Shown piece by piece: positions 1 to 8,495 of a stretch of 30,255 bases of DNA. Source of the stretch: CAYQSU01 sp964420325 (GTDB taxonomy: Bacteria > Pseudomonadota > Alphaproteobacteria > Rhodospirillales > Defluviicoccaceae); contig CAYQSU010000041.1 in NCBI GenBank assembly GCA_964420325.1, positions 1 to 30,255 on the forward strand. The letters run 5' to 3'. The notes beneath the pieces were generated by a model. It was not told where the DNA came from. It worked only from the letters and a program-made list of their open reading frames with translations, and made no database searches. Position numbers and translations under genes: made by a program. The first letter of the stretch is position 1. Each line of letters begins with the position of its first letter.

Positions 1-187
1 CGAGAGTTGGCACCGCTTTGAACGCCGGTATCTCCAGTACTGGATGGACGTGACGGCAAGCTCGGCCGTCGTTCCATTCCGCCGCGTGCTTCGTGACCGG
101 CGCGGCGCGCGTCATTCGGTTGCCTGGTTCACCGAGGCCTATCTCGCGGGCAAGGGTGTCGGACTTGATGGCCGCCCCCTCGTCTGA
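1..187 (+). CDS. C-terminal fragment of an unidentified protein
   Basis: The frame beginning at base 2 is open from the left edge to a TGA at 185-187 and encodes about 61 residues. The end reads ...WFTEAYLAGKGVGLDGRPLV. Codon use resembles the downstream genes, and the stop lies 20 nt inside the next gene, the same coupled arrangement seen throughout the locus, so I take it as the real tail of the preceding operon gene. I do not recognise the family from this fragment. An enzyme acting on the same glycan is likely only because of its neighbours. Confidence 0.55.
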   Translation, partial: ESWHRFERRYLQYWMDVTASSAVVPFRRVLRDRRGARHSVAWFTEAYLAGKGVGLDGRPLV

Positions 188-1475
188 CCGAGCCAGGCCC
201 GCGGAGAGCGAATCGCGGGTCTTTACCCTCGCCGGCTATCGGGCGCTGTTGCAGGCGTTCCTGGATCGGGGCTACCGGGTGCGCACGTTCGACGAAGCCG
301 AGCCGGCAGAACGCCACCTGATCCTCCGTCACGACCTTGACATGTCGCTCGAGGCCGCCCTGCCGGTGGCGGAAGTCGAGGCGCAGCTCGGCCTGTCCGC
401 CGTCTTCTTCGTGCTGCTTCGCTCGGAGTTCTACAATCCGCACACACCGCGGGCGCGGGGGATCATCGACAGGCTGCGCAGCTTGGGACACGACGTCGGC
501 CTGCACTTCGATGCCTCCCTCTATGATCAGCATGACCTCGATGACCTTGATCGCGCGGCGGCGGCCGAGTGCGCGGCCCTGGAGCGAGCCATGGATGCGC
601 CGGTGCGCATGATCAGCTTCCACCGGCCGGCGCCAGCTCTGATCGGCCTCGACCGATTGCTGGCCGGCCGCGATCACGCCTACCGCCCGCGTTATATCAG
701 CGACATGGGCTACTGTGCCGACTCCCGGGGAGCCTGGCACCACGGCCATCCCCTCGACCATCTCGCCGTCGCCGAGGGTCGCGCCCTTCAGCTCCTCACC
801 CATCCGATCTGGTGGACGGGCACGGCCGAAGAGGGTCCGGTCGAGAAACTCGAGCGCTTTCTCGCCGAACGGCGGACGCTCCTGCAGCAAGAGCTCGCCG
901 CCAACTGCGAGCCGTACCGGTGGCATGTCGGGAGCACTGTCGACGGCGATCGCACCGCAGTGACGTCCTGCCGGCCACCGATGCGGATTCTCACGTTGAA
1001 TGCGCAACAGGTTCGCGATTGTCTTTCGGATTTTCTCGAGATCGGTGCCGACGTCGACGGAGAGTATTGGCAGGCCGAGCATTTTCTTTTGGATCTGCCC
1101 GAAAAGTGGGTGCTGTCTTTCGCGGTGTGGTCGGTGGGGCAGCCGGTCGCTTACGCCGTGCTTTCCCGCAGGGCGCGACACCACGTGCATCTTCATCACC
1201 TCATGGTATCGGCCCCGTTTCGCAACTTCGGTGTCGGTTCGCTGATGGCGTCAGAGATGGTGGCGCGCGCCGAGCGGGTCGGTGCACGCGTGCTGACTTT
1301 GAAGGTGGCGAAGACGAACGACAGGGCTTGCCAATTCTATCGAAACCTTGGTTTCTCTGTCGTGGGGTCCGACGGGGTCTATGCTCTGTTGAGCAAGGAA
1401 CTTGGCCAAGGGACGAGCCCGGGGCTCCAATCGTTGGCCGGCTCGCAAGCTCCACCACCCTCCGCCGTCCCGTGA
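168..1475 (+). CDS. Polysaccharide deacetylase-like / GNAT acetyltransferase fusion
   Basis: This 435-residue protein joins two domains. The first ~270 residues look like the polysaccharide-deacetylase-related family found in O-antigen clusters (WbmS-like). They contain an HDLD motif (H55-D58), a following G-L-S-A-V-F-F strand, and H113 in the segment GLHFDAS. The last ~130 residues look like a GNAT N-acyltransferase with the acetyl-CoA loop R-N-F-G-V-G-S-L-M (352-360) and a late N-D-R-A-C-Q-F-Y-R-N-L-G-F segment. The ATG at 168 is preferred because it overlaps the upstream stop and has AAGGG at 152-156; an in-frame GTG at 93 would add 25 residues. Both activities on one chain suggest it edits an N-acyl group on a sugar, but the substrate is unknown. 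It may also be a deacetylase-fold protein with another chemistry. Confidence 0.82.
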   Translation: MAAPSSDRARPAESESRVFTLAGYRALLQAFLDRGYRVRTFDEAEPAERHLILRHDLDMSLEAALPVAEVEAQLGLSAVFFVLLRSEFYNPHTPRARGIIDRLRSLGHDVGLHFDASLYDQHDLDDLDRAAAAECAALERAMDAPVRMISFHRPAPALIGLDRLLAGRDHAYRPRYISDMGYCADSRGAWHHGHPLDHLAVAEGRALQLLTHPIWWTGTAEEGPVEKLERFLAERRTLLQQELAANCEPYRWHVGSTVDGDRTAVTSCRPPMRILTLNAQQVRDCLSDFLEIGADVDGEYWQAEHFLLDLPEKWVLSFAVWSVGQPVAYAVLSRRARHHVHLHHLMVSAPFRNFGVGSLMASEMVARAERVGARVLTLKVAKTNDRACQFYRNLGFSVVGSDGVYALLSKELGQGTSPGLQSLAGSQAPPPSAVP

Positions 1476-2710
1476 TGTTGCTGGCGCCTTCGGTCGAGTC
1501 CGAGAGACCTTTGCGGGTCTTGTGTCTCGACATCGAGGGTGGTCACGGCGGCTCGTCGCGCAGTCTCTTCGAATCGATTCGCCATCTCGATCCCGCGCGC
1601 ACGAAGATCGAGGTCTGGTGTCGGCGCGAGGGGCCGATTCAAGCACGTTATCACTCGCTGGGCGTGCCATGCCGGGTCGTCGGCGATATGCCTAAGGTCA
1701 GTTCGCTGCCTCGGATGTCGCGAAACGTCGTCGTCTACGCCGGGTTCGCCCTTGATTTCCTTCGCTCGGCTTCGTTCCGCAGGGTGCTGGCACTAGAGAT
1801 CGAGACGCGTTTCGACGTTGTCCACTTCAACCACGAGGCCCTGTGGCTCCTCGCGTGCTGGCTCAGAAGGCGGGTGACGAAGCCTTTCACCATGCATATC
1901 CGCACGAACCCGTGGAGTACACCGTTCGCGAGATGGCAGGTGCGGGTCATCGCACGCACCATCGATCACCTGGTGTTCATCTCAGAGAACGAACGCATAA
2001 CCCATCGCGCCCTGGGAGGCCCGGGGCACGGCTCCGTCATCCACAATATCGTACCGCTGCAGGACGAGACCGTGCTCCCACATCCCGCTGTTCCGCGGGA
2101 CGGCCGCTTCAAGATTGCGTCGCTGTCCAATTGCTCCTGGCTGCGCGGGACCGATCGCTTGATTGACGTGGCGGAGGCCCTCGCTGCCGCCGGGCGGCGT
2201 GACTTCCTGTTCGTGATGGCGGGCGACGCGGATCTCAGTGCTTCGATGCCGGGGGCCCTCGGCACCATTGCCCGTCGCGGCGGAACCCTAGAGGACTACG
2301 CCGTGGTGCGCGGCGTCGGCGACCTGTTCCTGTTTCTCGGCCATGTCGATGACCCCGAGAGAGTCCTCGCGGCGTGCGATGTCCTGGCCAAACCGACCCG
2401 TGAGGACAACCCTTGGGGGCGCGACGTTCTTGAGGCAATGGCCATGGCGAAGCCCGTCCTCAGTGTCGGTACCGATACGACGTTCGTCGAAACTGGTGTG
2501 ACCGGCTTTCTGCAACATCGGTTCGACGCCGAGGCCCTGGCGCGGCACCTGATCGACCTGGCCGGCAACAGAAGCGCCTGCCAAGCGATGGGCGAGCGCG
2601 GCCGCGGTCGCGTCGAACGACTATGCAGCGGCCCCGAGCGAGCCGCGGACATGCTTGCAGTTTGGCAGCGATGCGCGGCCGAAACGAACCGTGTGGCTTA
2701 CGCGTCGTGA
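1475..2710 (+). CDS. GT4-family glycosyltransferase
   Basis: This 411-residue GT-B fold glycosyltransferase probably transfers a nucleotide-activated sugar to the growing glycan on the cytoplasmic face of the membrane. The N-terminal segment has a glycine-rich loop (D-I-E-G-G-H-G-G-S-S-R-S). The C-terminal half has the GT4 donor-site pattern: G-T-D-R-L-I-D-V-A-E, the strand F-V-M-A-G-D, and R-E-D-N-P-W-G-R-D-V-L-E-A-M with acidic residues E310 and E320. The ATG at 1475 shares one base with the upstream TGA. The open frame extends further upstream to 569, but that stretch is out of frame with the deacetylase gene and is a shadow. The stop overlaps the WbqC-like start. Donor and acceptor cannot be deduced. 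Confidence 0.88.
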   Translation: MLLAPSVESERPLRVLCLDIEGGHGGSSRSLFESIRHLDPARTKIEVWCRREGPIQARYHSLGVPCRVVGDMPKVSSLPRMSRNVVVYAGFALDFLRSASFRRVLALEIETRFDVVHFNHEALWLLACWLRRRVTKPFTMHIRTNPWSTPFARWQVRVIARTIDHLVFISENERITHRALGGPGHGSVIHNIVPLQDETVLPHPAVPRDGRFKIASLSNCSWLRGTDRLIDVAEALAAAGRRDFLFVMAGDADLSASMPGALGTIARRGGTLEDYAVVRGVGDLFLFLGHVDDPERVLAACDVLAKPTREDNPWGRDVLEAMAMAKPVLSVGTDTTFVETGVTGFLQHRFDAEALARHLIDLAGNRSACQAMGERGRGRVERLCSGPERAADMLAVWQRCAAETNRVAYAS

Positions 2711-3420
2711 CCACGGTCGCGATTCACCAGCCCAACTACATGCCTTGGCTGGGGTATTTCTGGAAGATCGTGCGCGCCGACATCTTCATCTTTCTCGACG
2801 ACGTTCAGTACAGCAAGAACAGCCTCATCAACCGCGTGCGAATTCGCGGCGGCGCCGAAGCGCGATGGCTGACCGTGCCAGTGTCGGTCCATCTGGGGGA
2901 TGCGATCGCGGCCGTCCGACCGTCGCGCAGCGACTGGGCGACGCGGCACCGTGACACGGTGCGACAGCTCTACCGGCGGGCGGCAGCGTTTCACGAGACG
3001 TGGCCCGACATCGAGCGGCTCTACCAGAAGGTTCCCGACGCAGACCTGGCAGCGATCAATCGCTTCCTGATCGAGCGAATTGCGGCGCTGCTCGGATTGG
3101 GCTGTCAGTTCCGTCCATCCTCGTCACTGGACGTGGGTTGCGCCGTCGGTGACGAGCGGCTCATTCGACTGGCCCGTGCCATCGATCCGAAGGCGACCTA
3201 CTTGTCCGGGCGCGGCGGCGCCAGCTACCAGGACCCGGGGAAGTTCCGTGACGCGGGACTTCGTCTGGTCTATACCGATTTCGTGCATCCCGAGTACCCT
3301 CAAGGCACTGGCGCGTTCGTTTCGGGCCTTTCCATCATCGATGCCCTGCTTCATTGCGGTCGAGAAGCGGTGTCGGCTTGGCTGAGAAAAGAGAGCCCAG
3401 GAGGACACATCCTTGGCTGA
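2707..3420 (+). CDS. WbqC-like family protein
   Basis: This 237-residue protein matches the WbqC-like family over most of its length, starting with A-I-H-Q-P-N-Y-M-P-W-L-G-Y-F and then F-L-D-D-V-Q-Y-S-K-N-S, both hallmarks of the family. WbqC proteins sit in O-antigen and other surface-glycan loci, often beside sugar aminotransferases, and their biochemistry is poorly defined. The GTG at 2707 overlaps the upstream TGA (GTGA) and places the motif near the N-terminus, where it belongs; longer in-frame starts from 2623 would lie deep inside the upstream gene. The 3' end carries the AGGAGG for the next gene. Family assignment is firm; function here is inferred from context only. Confidence 0.88.
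   Translation: MTTVAIHQPNYMPWLGYFWKIVRADIFIFLDDVQYSKNSLINRVRIRGGAEARWLTVPVSVHLGDAIAAVRPSRSDWATRHRDTVRQLYRRAAAFHETWPDIERLYQKVPDADLAAINRFLIERIAALLGLGCQFRPSSSLDVGCAVGDERLIRLARAIDPKATYLSGRGGASYQDPGKFRDAGLRLVYTDFVHPEYPQGTGAFVSGLSIIDALLHCGREAVSAWLRKESPGGHILG
3399..3404 (+). promoter_or_regulatory. Shine-Dalgarno AGGAGG deciding a TTG start
   Basis: A perfect AGGAGG lies 8 nt before the TTG at 3413 and 20 nt before the next in-frame candidate, GTG at 3425. It therefore favours TTG as the initiation codon of the carbamoyltransferase gene. The site is inside the 3' end of the WbqC-like gene. Confidence 0.75.
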
Positions 3421-5161
3421 CGCCGTGAGCGTCCTCGGCATCCATGACGGGCACAACTGCGGTGCGACCCTGGTGCGCGACGGCGCCGTGGTCGCCTCGG
3501 TGCTCGAAGAGCGGCTGACCCGGCGAAAGAACGAGGTCGGCTATCCGCGCCGGTCGATCGAGCAGTGCTTAAGCATCGCCGGCGTCGATGCCGGCGAGCT
3601 CGACGAGGTGGTTTACTCGTCTTTGTTCATGCACCGGACCGGGTATCTCACCGACCTCGAGCCGTGGTACCGACTCGGTCTCGCCGACCAGCGCAAGGAT
3701 GCCGAGAAGCCGAAGGAGTACGACCGGGTCATCTTCGAGATCCGCCGCAAGGAGCGGATCGACGAGGCCGTCCGGCATCTCGGCATCGCCCAGGACAGGG
3801 TCGTCTTCGTCGAGCACCACCTCGCGCATCTGGCCGCCGCGTACTACACCCTGTCCGGGATCGGCCCGGGCGAGGAGGTGCTGGGGCTGACCTGCGACGG
3901 CGCCGGCGACGGCGTTGCCGCGACCGTCTCGCTGTGCCGGGGCAACGACATCCGGCGCCTCGCCGCGACCGACCGGCATGCGTCGCTCGGCAAGATCTAT
4001 TCGCGGGTGACGATGCTGATGGGCATGAAGCCCTGGGAGCACGAGTACAAGGTGATGGGCTTGGCGCCGTACGCTGCGCCCGACCGCGCCGACCAGGCCA
4101 CCGATGCGTTGCGCGCCCTCATCCGTCTTGCCGACGACGGTCTCTCGTTTGTCCGGGTCGGCGAGCTCTCGACCAACTACTGCTACGAGCATCTCCGGGA
4201 CGCCTTCGAGCGCGTCCGCTTCGACACGATCGCCGGCGCCGTCCAGCGGTTCACCGAGGAGTTCCTGACCGCCTGGGTCCGCGCCTGCGTGCGCAAGACC
4301 GGCCGGCGCACCCTGGCGTGCGGCGGCGGCGTGTTCATGAACGTCAAGGCCAACATGCTGATCGGCGAGCTGCCGGAGGTCGACCGCCTCTACGTGATGC
4401 CGAGCGCCGCCGACGAGTCCCTGTCCATCGGCGCCGCCCTGCATCGCTTCTATCAGCGCACCGGCAACACCGATCACCGGGCGAGCGTGCTGGAGAACCT
4501 GTACCTCGGCGCCGGCTACGATCCCCCGGCCGAGGAGCGGGCGGTCGGAAGGCTCCGGGGTGCCGAAGGCATCGTGGTCGAGCCGAGCGAGGACGTCGAT
4601 GCACGGGCCGCCGGCCTCCTTGCCGGCGGCGGCATCGTCGCCCGCTGCCGCGGCCGCTCGGAATGGGGGGCGCGCGCGCTCGGCAACCGCAGCATCCTCG
4701 CGGACGCGCGCGACCGCGGCGTCGTCGACCGCCTCAACCGGTCGATCAAGCAGCGGGACTTCTGGATGCCGTTCGCGCCCTCGGTGCGGGCGGAGAGCGC
4801 ACACCGCTACTTCGACGATCCCAAGGGCCTGGAGCCCCGGTTCATGACACTCGCCTATCGCACGCGGCCGGAGGCGCGTGGCGACCTCATCGCGGCCGCC
4901 CATCCACGGGACCTGACCATCCGCCCGCAGCTGGTGACCCACGACGCCAACCCGTCCTATCACCGCCTGCTCACGCTGTTCGAGGAACGGACGGGCCGCG
5001 GCGCGCTCCTCAACACCTCGCTCAACATCCATGGCGAGCCGATGGCGTGCACGCCGGCCGACGCGGTCGACGTGTTCCTGCGTTCGGACCTCGACCATCT
5101 CGTTCTCGACCACTTCGTCGTCAGCCGGCTGGCCGCGCGGGCGGGAGGATCGGGTGACTGA
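3413..5161 (+). CDS. NodU/TobZ-type O-carbamoyltransferase
   Basis: This 582-residue protein probably transfers a carbamoyl group from carbamoyl phosphate, through carbamoyl-adenylate, to a sugar hydroxyl. The N-terminal Kae1-like ASKHA domain opens with L-G-I-H-D-G-H-N-C-G-A-T-L and carries the metal-site pattern H135-H136-x-x-H139, then L-T-C-D-G-A-G-D-G and C-G-G-G-V-F-M-N-V-K. The C-terminal domain contains G-R-S-E-W-G-A-R-A-L-G-N-R-S-I-L and the R-D-F-W-M-P-F-A-P-S segment typical of the family. Length is normal. The TTG start has a perfect ribosome binding site, and the gene overlaps its upstream neighbour by 8 nt and its downstream neighbour by 8 nt. Third-position GC rises sharply at this gene compared with the three before it. 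The acceptor is presumably a sugar of the locus glycan. Confidence 0.92.
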   Translation: MADAVSVLGIHDGHNCGATLVRDGAVVASVLEERLTRRKNEVGYPRRSIEQCLSIAGVDAGELDEVVYSSLFMHRTGYLTDLEPWYRLGLADQRKDAEKPKEYDRVIFEIRRKERIDEAVRHLGIAQDRVVFVEHHLAHLAAAYYTLSGIGPGEEVLGLTCDGAGDGVAATVSLCRGNDIRRLAATDRHASLGKIYSRVTMLMGMKPWEHEYKVMGLAPYAAPDRADQATDALRALIRLADDGLSFVRVGELSTNYCYEHLRDAFERVRFDTIAGAVQRFTEEFLTAWVRACVRKTGRRTLACGGGVFMNVKANMLIGELPEVDRLYVMPSAADESLSIGAALHRFYQRTGNTDHRASVLENLYLGAGYDPPAEERAVGRLRGAEGIVVEPSEDVDARAAGLLAGGGIVARCRGRSEWGARALGNRSILADARDRGVVDRLNRSIKQRDFWMPFAPSVRAESAHRYFDDPKGLEPRFMTLAYRTRPEARGDLIAAAHPRDLTIRPQLVTHDANPSYHRLLTLFEERTGRGALLNTSLNIHGEPMACTPADAVDVFLRSDLDHLVLDHFVVSRLAARAGGSGD

Positions 5162-6305
5162 ACCTCGACCAGTCCTCGCCGCGCCGATGCTGCCGTTCGT
5201 CGACGTCAAGGCCCAGTATCGCCGGCTGAAGGCAAGGATCGATGCCCGCCTGCAAGCGGTGCTCGATCACGGCCAGTTCATCCTCGGCCCCGAGGTCGCG
5301 GAGCTGGAGGCGGCGCTGGCAGGGTTCGCCGGCGCCCGCCACTGCATCGGCGTGGCGAGCGGCACCGACGCGCTGTTGCTGGCGCTGATGTGCGAACGGG
5401 TCGGTCCGGGCGACGCGGTGTTCGTGCCGGCGTTCACCTTCGCGGCGACCGCCGGGGTGGTGGTCGCCGTCGGTGCCGAGCCGGTGTTCGTCGACGTCGA
5501 TGCCCGGACCTTCACCATGGACCTGGCCGACCTGGAGCGGCGGATCGATGCCGTCGAGCGGGAGGGGCGGCTGGCGGCGCGGGCGGTGATCCCCGTCGAT
5601 CTCTACGGGCTCGCCGCCGACTATGCGGCGATCGAGGGCGTGGCGGGGCGCCGCGGCCTCGTCGTCGTCGCCGACGCCGCCCAGAGCTTCGGTGGAAGCA
5701 TCGACGGCCGGCGCGTCGGCGCGCTGGCGCCGCTGACCGCCGTCAGCTTCTTTCCGGCCAAGCCCCTCGGATGCTTCGGCGACGGCGGCGCGGTGTTCAC
5801 CGACGACGCCGAGCGTGCCGCCATCGTCCGCTCGCTGCGCATGCATGGTGCCGGGACGAGCCAGTACGACATCGTCCGCGTCGGCCGCAACGCCCGCCTC
5901 GACACCCTCCAGGCCGCCGTTCTCCTGGTCAAGCTCGAGGTGTTCGAGGACGACCTGCGACGCCGCGCCGCGATCGCCGACCGCTACGACGCGGCGCTGG
6001 CGGACGTCGCTTGCGTTCCCGCCCGCGTCCCGGGAGCGATCAGCGCCTGGGCGCAGTACACCCTGGTCGTCGACGCCAGGGACCGGCTGCAGGCGCGGCT
6101 CAAGGAGCGGGGCGTTCCGACCATGGTCTACTACCCGCGGCCGCTGCACCTGATGCCGGCGTTCGCCGGCTTCGGCGAGGGGCCGGGGAGCCTGCCGGTC
6201 TGCGAGCGCCTGTGCGGGCAGGTGCTGAGCCTGCCGATCCATCCCGACCTCGACGAGCCAACGCAGGATCGCATCGTGGCCGCGGTCAGGGACGCCCTGG
6301 ACTGA
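5154..6305 (+). CDS. DegT/DnrJ/EryC1/StrS sugar aminotransferase (WbpE-like)
   Basis: This 383-residue PLP enzyme aminates a keto-sugar nucleotide. The sequence closely follows the WbpE/WlbC type, which makes the 3-amino group of UDP-2-acetamido-3-amino-glucuronate: F-V-D-V-K-A-Q-Y at the start, G-Q-F-I-L-G-P-E-V, then S-G-T-D-A-L, D-A-A-Q-S-F-G and the PLP lysine K203 in F-F-P-A-K-P-L-G-C-F-G-D-G-G. R-L-D-T-L-Q-A-A follows. The GTG at 5154 has GGGAGG at 5143-5148 and overlaps the upstream stop; an ATG at 5187 is a possible shorter start. No matching dehydrogenase or acetyltransferase of the WbpB/WbpD kind is in the window, so the exact nucleotide sugar is inferred by similarity from memory and could differ. 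Confidence 0.92.
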   Translation: MTEPRPVLAAPMLPFVDVKAQYRRLKARIDARLQAVLDHGQFILGPEVAELEAALAGFAGARHCIGVASGTDALLLALMCERVGPGDAVFVPAFTFAATAGVVVAVGAEPVFVDVDARTFTMDLADLERRIDAVEREGRLAARAVIPVDLYGLAADYAAIEGVAGRRGLVVVADAAQSFGGSIDGRRVGALAPLTAVSFFPAKPLGCFGDGGAVFTDDAERAAIVRSLRMHGAGTSQYDIVRVGRNARLDTLQAAVLLVKLEVFEDDLRRRAAIADRYDAALADVACVPARVPGAISAWAQYTLVVDARDRLQARLKERGVPTMVYYPRPLHLMPAFAGFGEGPGSLPVCERLCGQVLSLPIHPDLDEPTQDRIVAAVRDALD

Positions 6306-6312
6306 TCGTGCG

Positions 6313-7401
6313 TTGGCCGCACTGAACGAGCGGCGGCCGGTCGCCTTCGTCCTTCCGTCGTTTGCCGGCGGCGGCGCCGAGCGGGTGATGCTGACGCTCT
6401 TTGCCGCGCTCGACCGGCAGCGCTTCGCCCCGTCGCTGGTCGTCCTCGACGGCCGGGGACCGCTGCGTCCGGAAGCGGCCGACGACGGCTTCCTCCACGA
6501 CCTGCATCGCCCACGGGTGCGCAGCGCCCTGCCGGCGCTGCTGCGCGTCCTGCGGGCTCTGCGCCCGAGGGTGGTCGTCTCCACCATCACCTCCCTCAAC
6601 ATGGGCGTGCTGATGCTGAAGCCGGCGCTGTTGCGGCCGCTGCGCATCGTCGTCCGCGAAGCCAACGCGCCCGCCCACAGCCTCCGCGGCATGCCGGTGC
6701 CGCCGGTGAGCCGCCTCGCCCGGCGGCTTCTGTACCGGGCGGCGGACAGGGTGATCTGTCCGTCGCGGGCGATCGCCGCAGAGGTCGTCGGCAACGGCCT
6801 CGCGCGGGCCGAACGGGTGGCCGTCCTCGGCAACCCGGTCGACGTGGCGCACGTTCGCGCCGCGGCGAGGCGGCCCGAGCGCCAACCGGGCGAGGGCCGC
6901 CGCTTCGTCGCCGCCGGCCGCCTGCACCGGCAGAAAGGCTACGACCGGCTGCTCGAGATGCTGGCGGCGGTGCCGGGCGCGTCTCACCTGACGCTGTTCG
7001 GAGACGGCGAGGAGGGGGACGCGCTCCGGCGGCTCGCAGAACGGCTCGGCGTCGCCGACCGGGTGTGTTTCGCAGGCTTCGATCCCGAGCCATGGCGGTC
7101 GTTCGCCGGCGCCGATGCGTTCCTCCTTGCGTCGCGCTGGGAGGGCATGCCCAATGCCGCGCTGGAGGCGCTGGCTTGCGGGACGCCGGTGATCGCCACG
7201 CCCGAGGCGGGGGCCATCGGCGAGGTGGCGACCGAGACGCCGCCGGGCGCCGTCACCCTCGCCGAGGCCGGGCCGGCGTTCGTCGCGGCGATGACGGCGG
7301 TGACACCGCGGACCCTGGGCCGGCCGCGGGAGAGCCTGCTGCCGGCGGCGTTCGAGCGGGCGGCGGTGGCCGGGCGGTTTGCGGCGCTGCTCGAGGAATG
7401 A
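6313..7401 (+). CDS. GT4-family glycosyltransferase
   Basis: This 362-residue GT-B protein begins with the classic GT4 acceptor-side loop (F-V-L-P-S-F-A-G-G-G-A-E-R-V). It continues with the donor-site pattern F-V-A-A-G-R-L-H-R-Q-K-G-Y-D-R-L, L-F-G-D-G-E-E and S-R-W-E-G-M-P-N-A-A-L-E-A-L-A-C-G-T-P-V. It resembles capsule and exopolysaccharide glycosyltransferases. The only in-frame start ahead of the conserved N-terminus is TTG at 6313, 7 nt after the aminotransferase stop, with no clear ribosome binding site, so translation probably depends on ribosomes arriving from upstream. The stop overlaps the next start as ATGA. The sugar transferred is unknown. Confidence 0.88.
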   Translation: MAALNERRPVAFVLPSFAGGGAERVMLTLFAALDRQRFAPSLVVLDGRGPLRPEAADDGFLHDLHRPRVRSALPALLRVLRALRPRVVVSTITSLNMGVLMLKPALLRPLRIVVREANAPAHSLRGMPVPPVSRLARRLLYRAADRVICPSRAIAAEVVGNGLARAERVAVLGNPVDVAHVRAAARRPERQPGEGRRFVAAGRLHRQKGYDRLLEMLAAVPGASHLTLFGDGEEGDALRRLAERLGVADRVCFAGFDPEPWRSFAGADAFLLASRWEGMPNAALEALACGTPVIATPEAGAIGEVATETPPGAVTLAEAGPAFVAAMTAVTPRTLGRPRESLLPAAFERAAVAGRFAALLEE

Positions 7402-8495
7402 AGGTCCTCCACGTCATCACCGATCTCGACATCGGCGGGGCGGAGACGATGCTCGCAGCCCTGGTGACGGCGAGGCGGCCGGAGGCGCCGGAGCAGAGCG
7501 TGGCGAGCCTGATCGACGGCGGCGCGCTCAGGGCCCGCCTGGAAGGGGCGGGCATCCGGGTGCGCAGCCTTGGCATGGCGCGCGGCCGGGCGAGCCCGGA
7601 GGCGATGTGGCGGCTGGCGCGGATCCTCCGCGCCGAACGTCCGGACTGTGTCCAGGGCTGGATGTATCACGCCGATCTGGTCGCCACCGCGGCGTGGCTG
7701 ATCGCCGGCCGCAGGCAGGGCGTGCGGCTGTTCTGGGGCGTGCGCTGCTCGGACATGGATCCCCACTCCTACGGGCGGCGGCTGCGGCTCGTCATCGCGG
7801 CCTCGGCCCGGCTCTCGCGCCTGCCCGACGCGGTGGTCGCCAACGCCGAGAGCGGGCGCCGCCACCACCTCCGCCTCGGCTACCGCCCCCGCCGCTTCGT
7901 CGTCATCCCCAACGGCATCGACACCGACCGCTTCCGGCCCGATCCGCACGCTCGGCGGGCGATCAGGGCCGAGCTCGGCATCGACGCGGAAACGCCCGTG
8001 CTCGCCCACGTCGCCCGCGTCGATGCGATGAAGGATCACGCCACCCTGCTTGCCGCCCTCGAGGCGCTGCCGGGGGTCGCCGTGCTGGCGGTCGGGACCG
8101 GCACCGAGGGGCTGCCCGCAAGGCCGCGCCTGTTCCGCCTCGGCCCGCGATCCGAGATGCCGGCGATCTATGCGGCCTCTGATCTGGTGGTCTCCACCTC
8201 GGCCTTCGGCGAGGGCTTCTCCAACGTGCTGGCCGAGGGCATGGCCTCCGGGCTTCCGGCGGTGGCGACCGACGTCGGCGATGCCGCCGAGATCGTCGGC
8301 GAATGCGGCCGGATCGTGCCGCCGCGGGACCCGGCCGCCCTGGCCGCGGCGGTCACTCAGGTCCTGAAGGGCGAGCACCGGGCGGTCGGCGTCCAGGCGA
8401 GGCTGCGCATCGCCGGGCGCTATGCCTTGGCCGGAAGCGTCGCCGCGTTCGACGCCCTGCATCGCGGCGAGGACCCGGAGCGATGTGCGGCATAG
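7398..8495 (+). CDS. GT4-family glycosyltransferase
   Basis: This 365-residue protein starts M-K-V-L-H-V-I-T-D-L-D-I-G-G-A-E-T-M-L, the usual opening of GT4 exopolysaccharide glycosyltransferases. It has V-I-P-N-G-I-D-T-D-R-F, V-A-R-V-D-A-M-K-D-H-A-T-L-L and S-A-F-G-E-G-F-S-N-V-L-A-E-G-M-A with the paired acidic donor-site residues. The ATG at 7398 overlaps the upstream TGA by four bases (ATGA). The same frame is open back to 7065, but that stretch is the wrong frame of the preceding gene. The gene ends 13 nt inside asnB. Sequential action with the preceding GT4 on the same repeat unit is likely, though linkage and sugar cannot be told. Confidence 0.9.
   Translation: MKVLHVITDLDIGGAETMLAALVTARRPEAPEQSVASLIDGGALRARLEGAGIRVRSLGMARGRASPEAMWRLARILRAERPDCVQGWMYHADLVATAAWLIAGRRQGVRLFWGVRCSDMDPHSYGRRLRLVIAASARLSRLPDAVVANAESGRRHHLRLGYRPRRFVVIPNGIDTDRFRPDPHARRAIRAELGIDAETPVLAHVARVDAMKDHATLLAALEALPGVAVLAVGTGTEGLPARPRLFRLGPRSEMPAIYAASDLVVSTSAFGEGFSNVLAEGMASGLPAVATDVGDAAEIVGECGRIVPPRDPAALAAAVTQVLKGEHRAVGVQARLRIAGRYALAGSVAAFDALHRGEDPERCAA

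Noticed and set aside
3569..5209. A 546-residue minus-strand frame opposite the carbamoyltransferase
   Set aside because: Shadow of a confident gene; no recognisable motif and no ribosome binding site.
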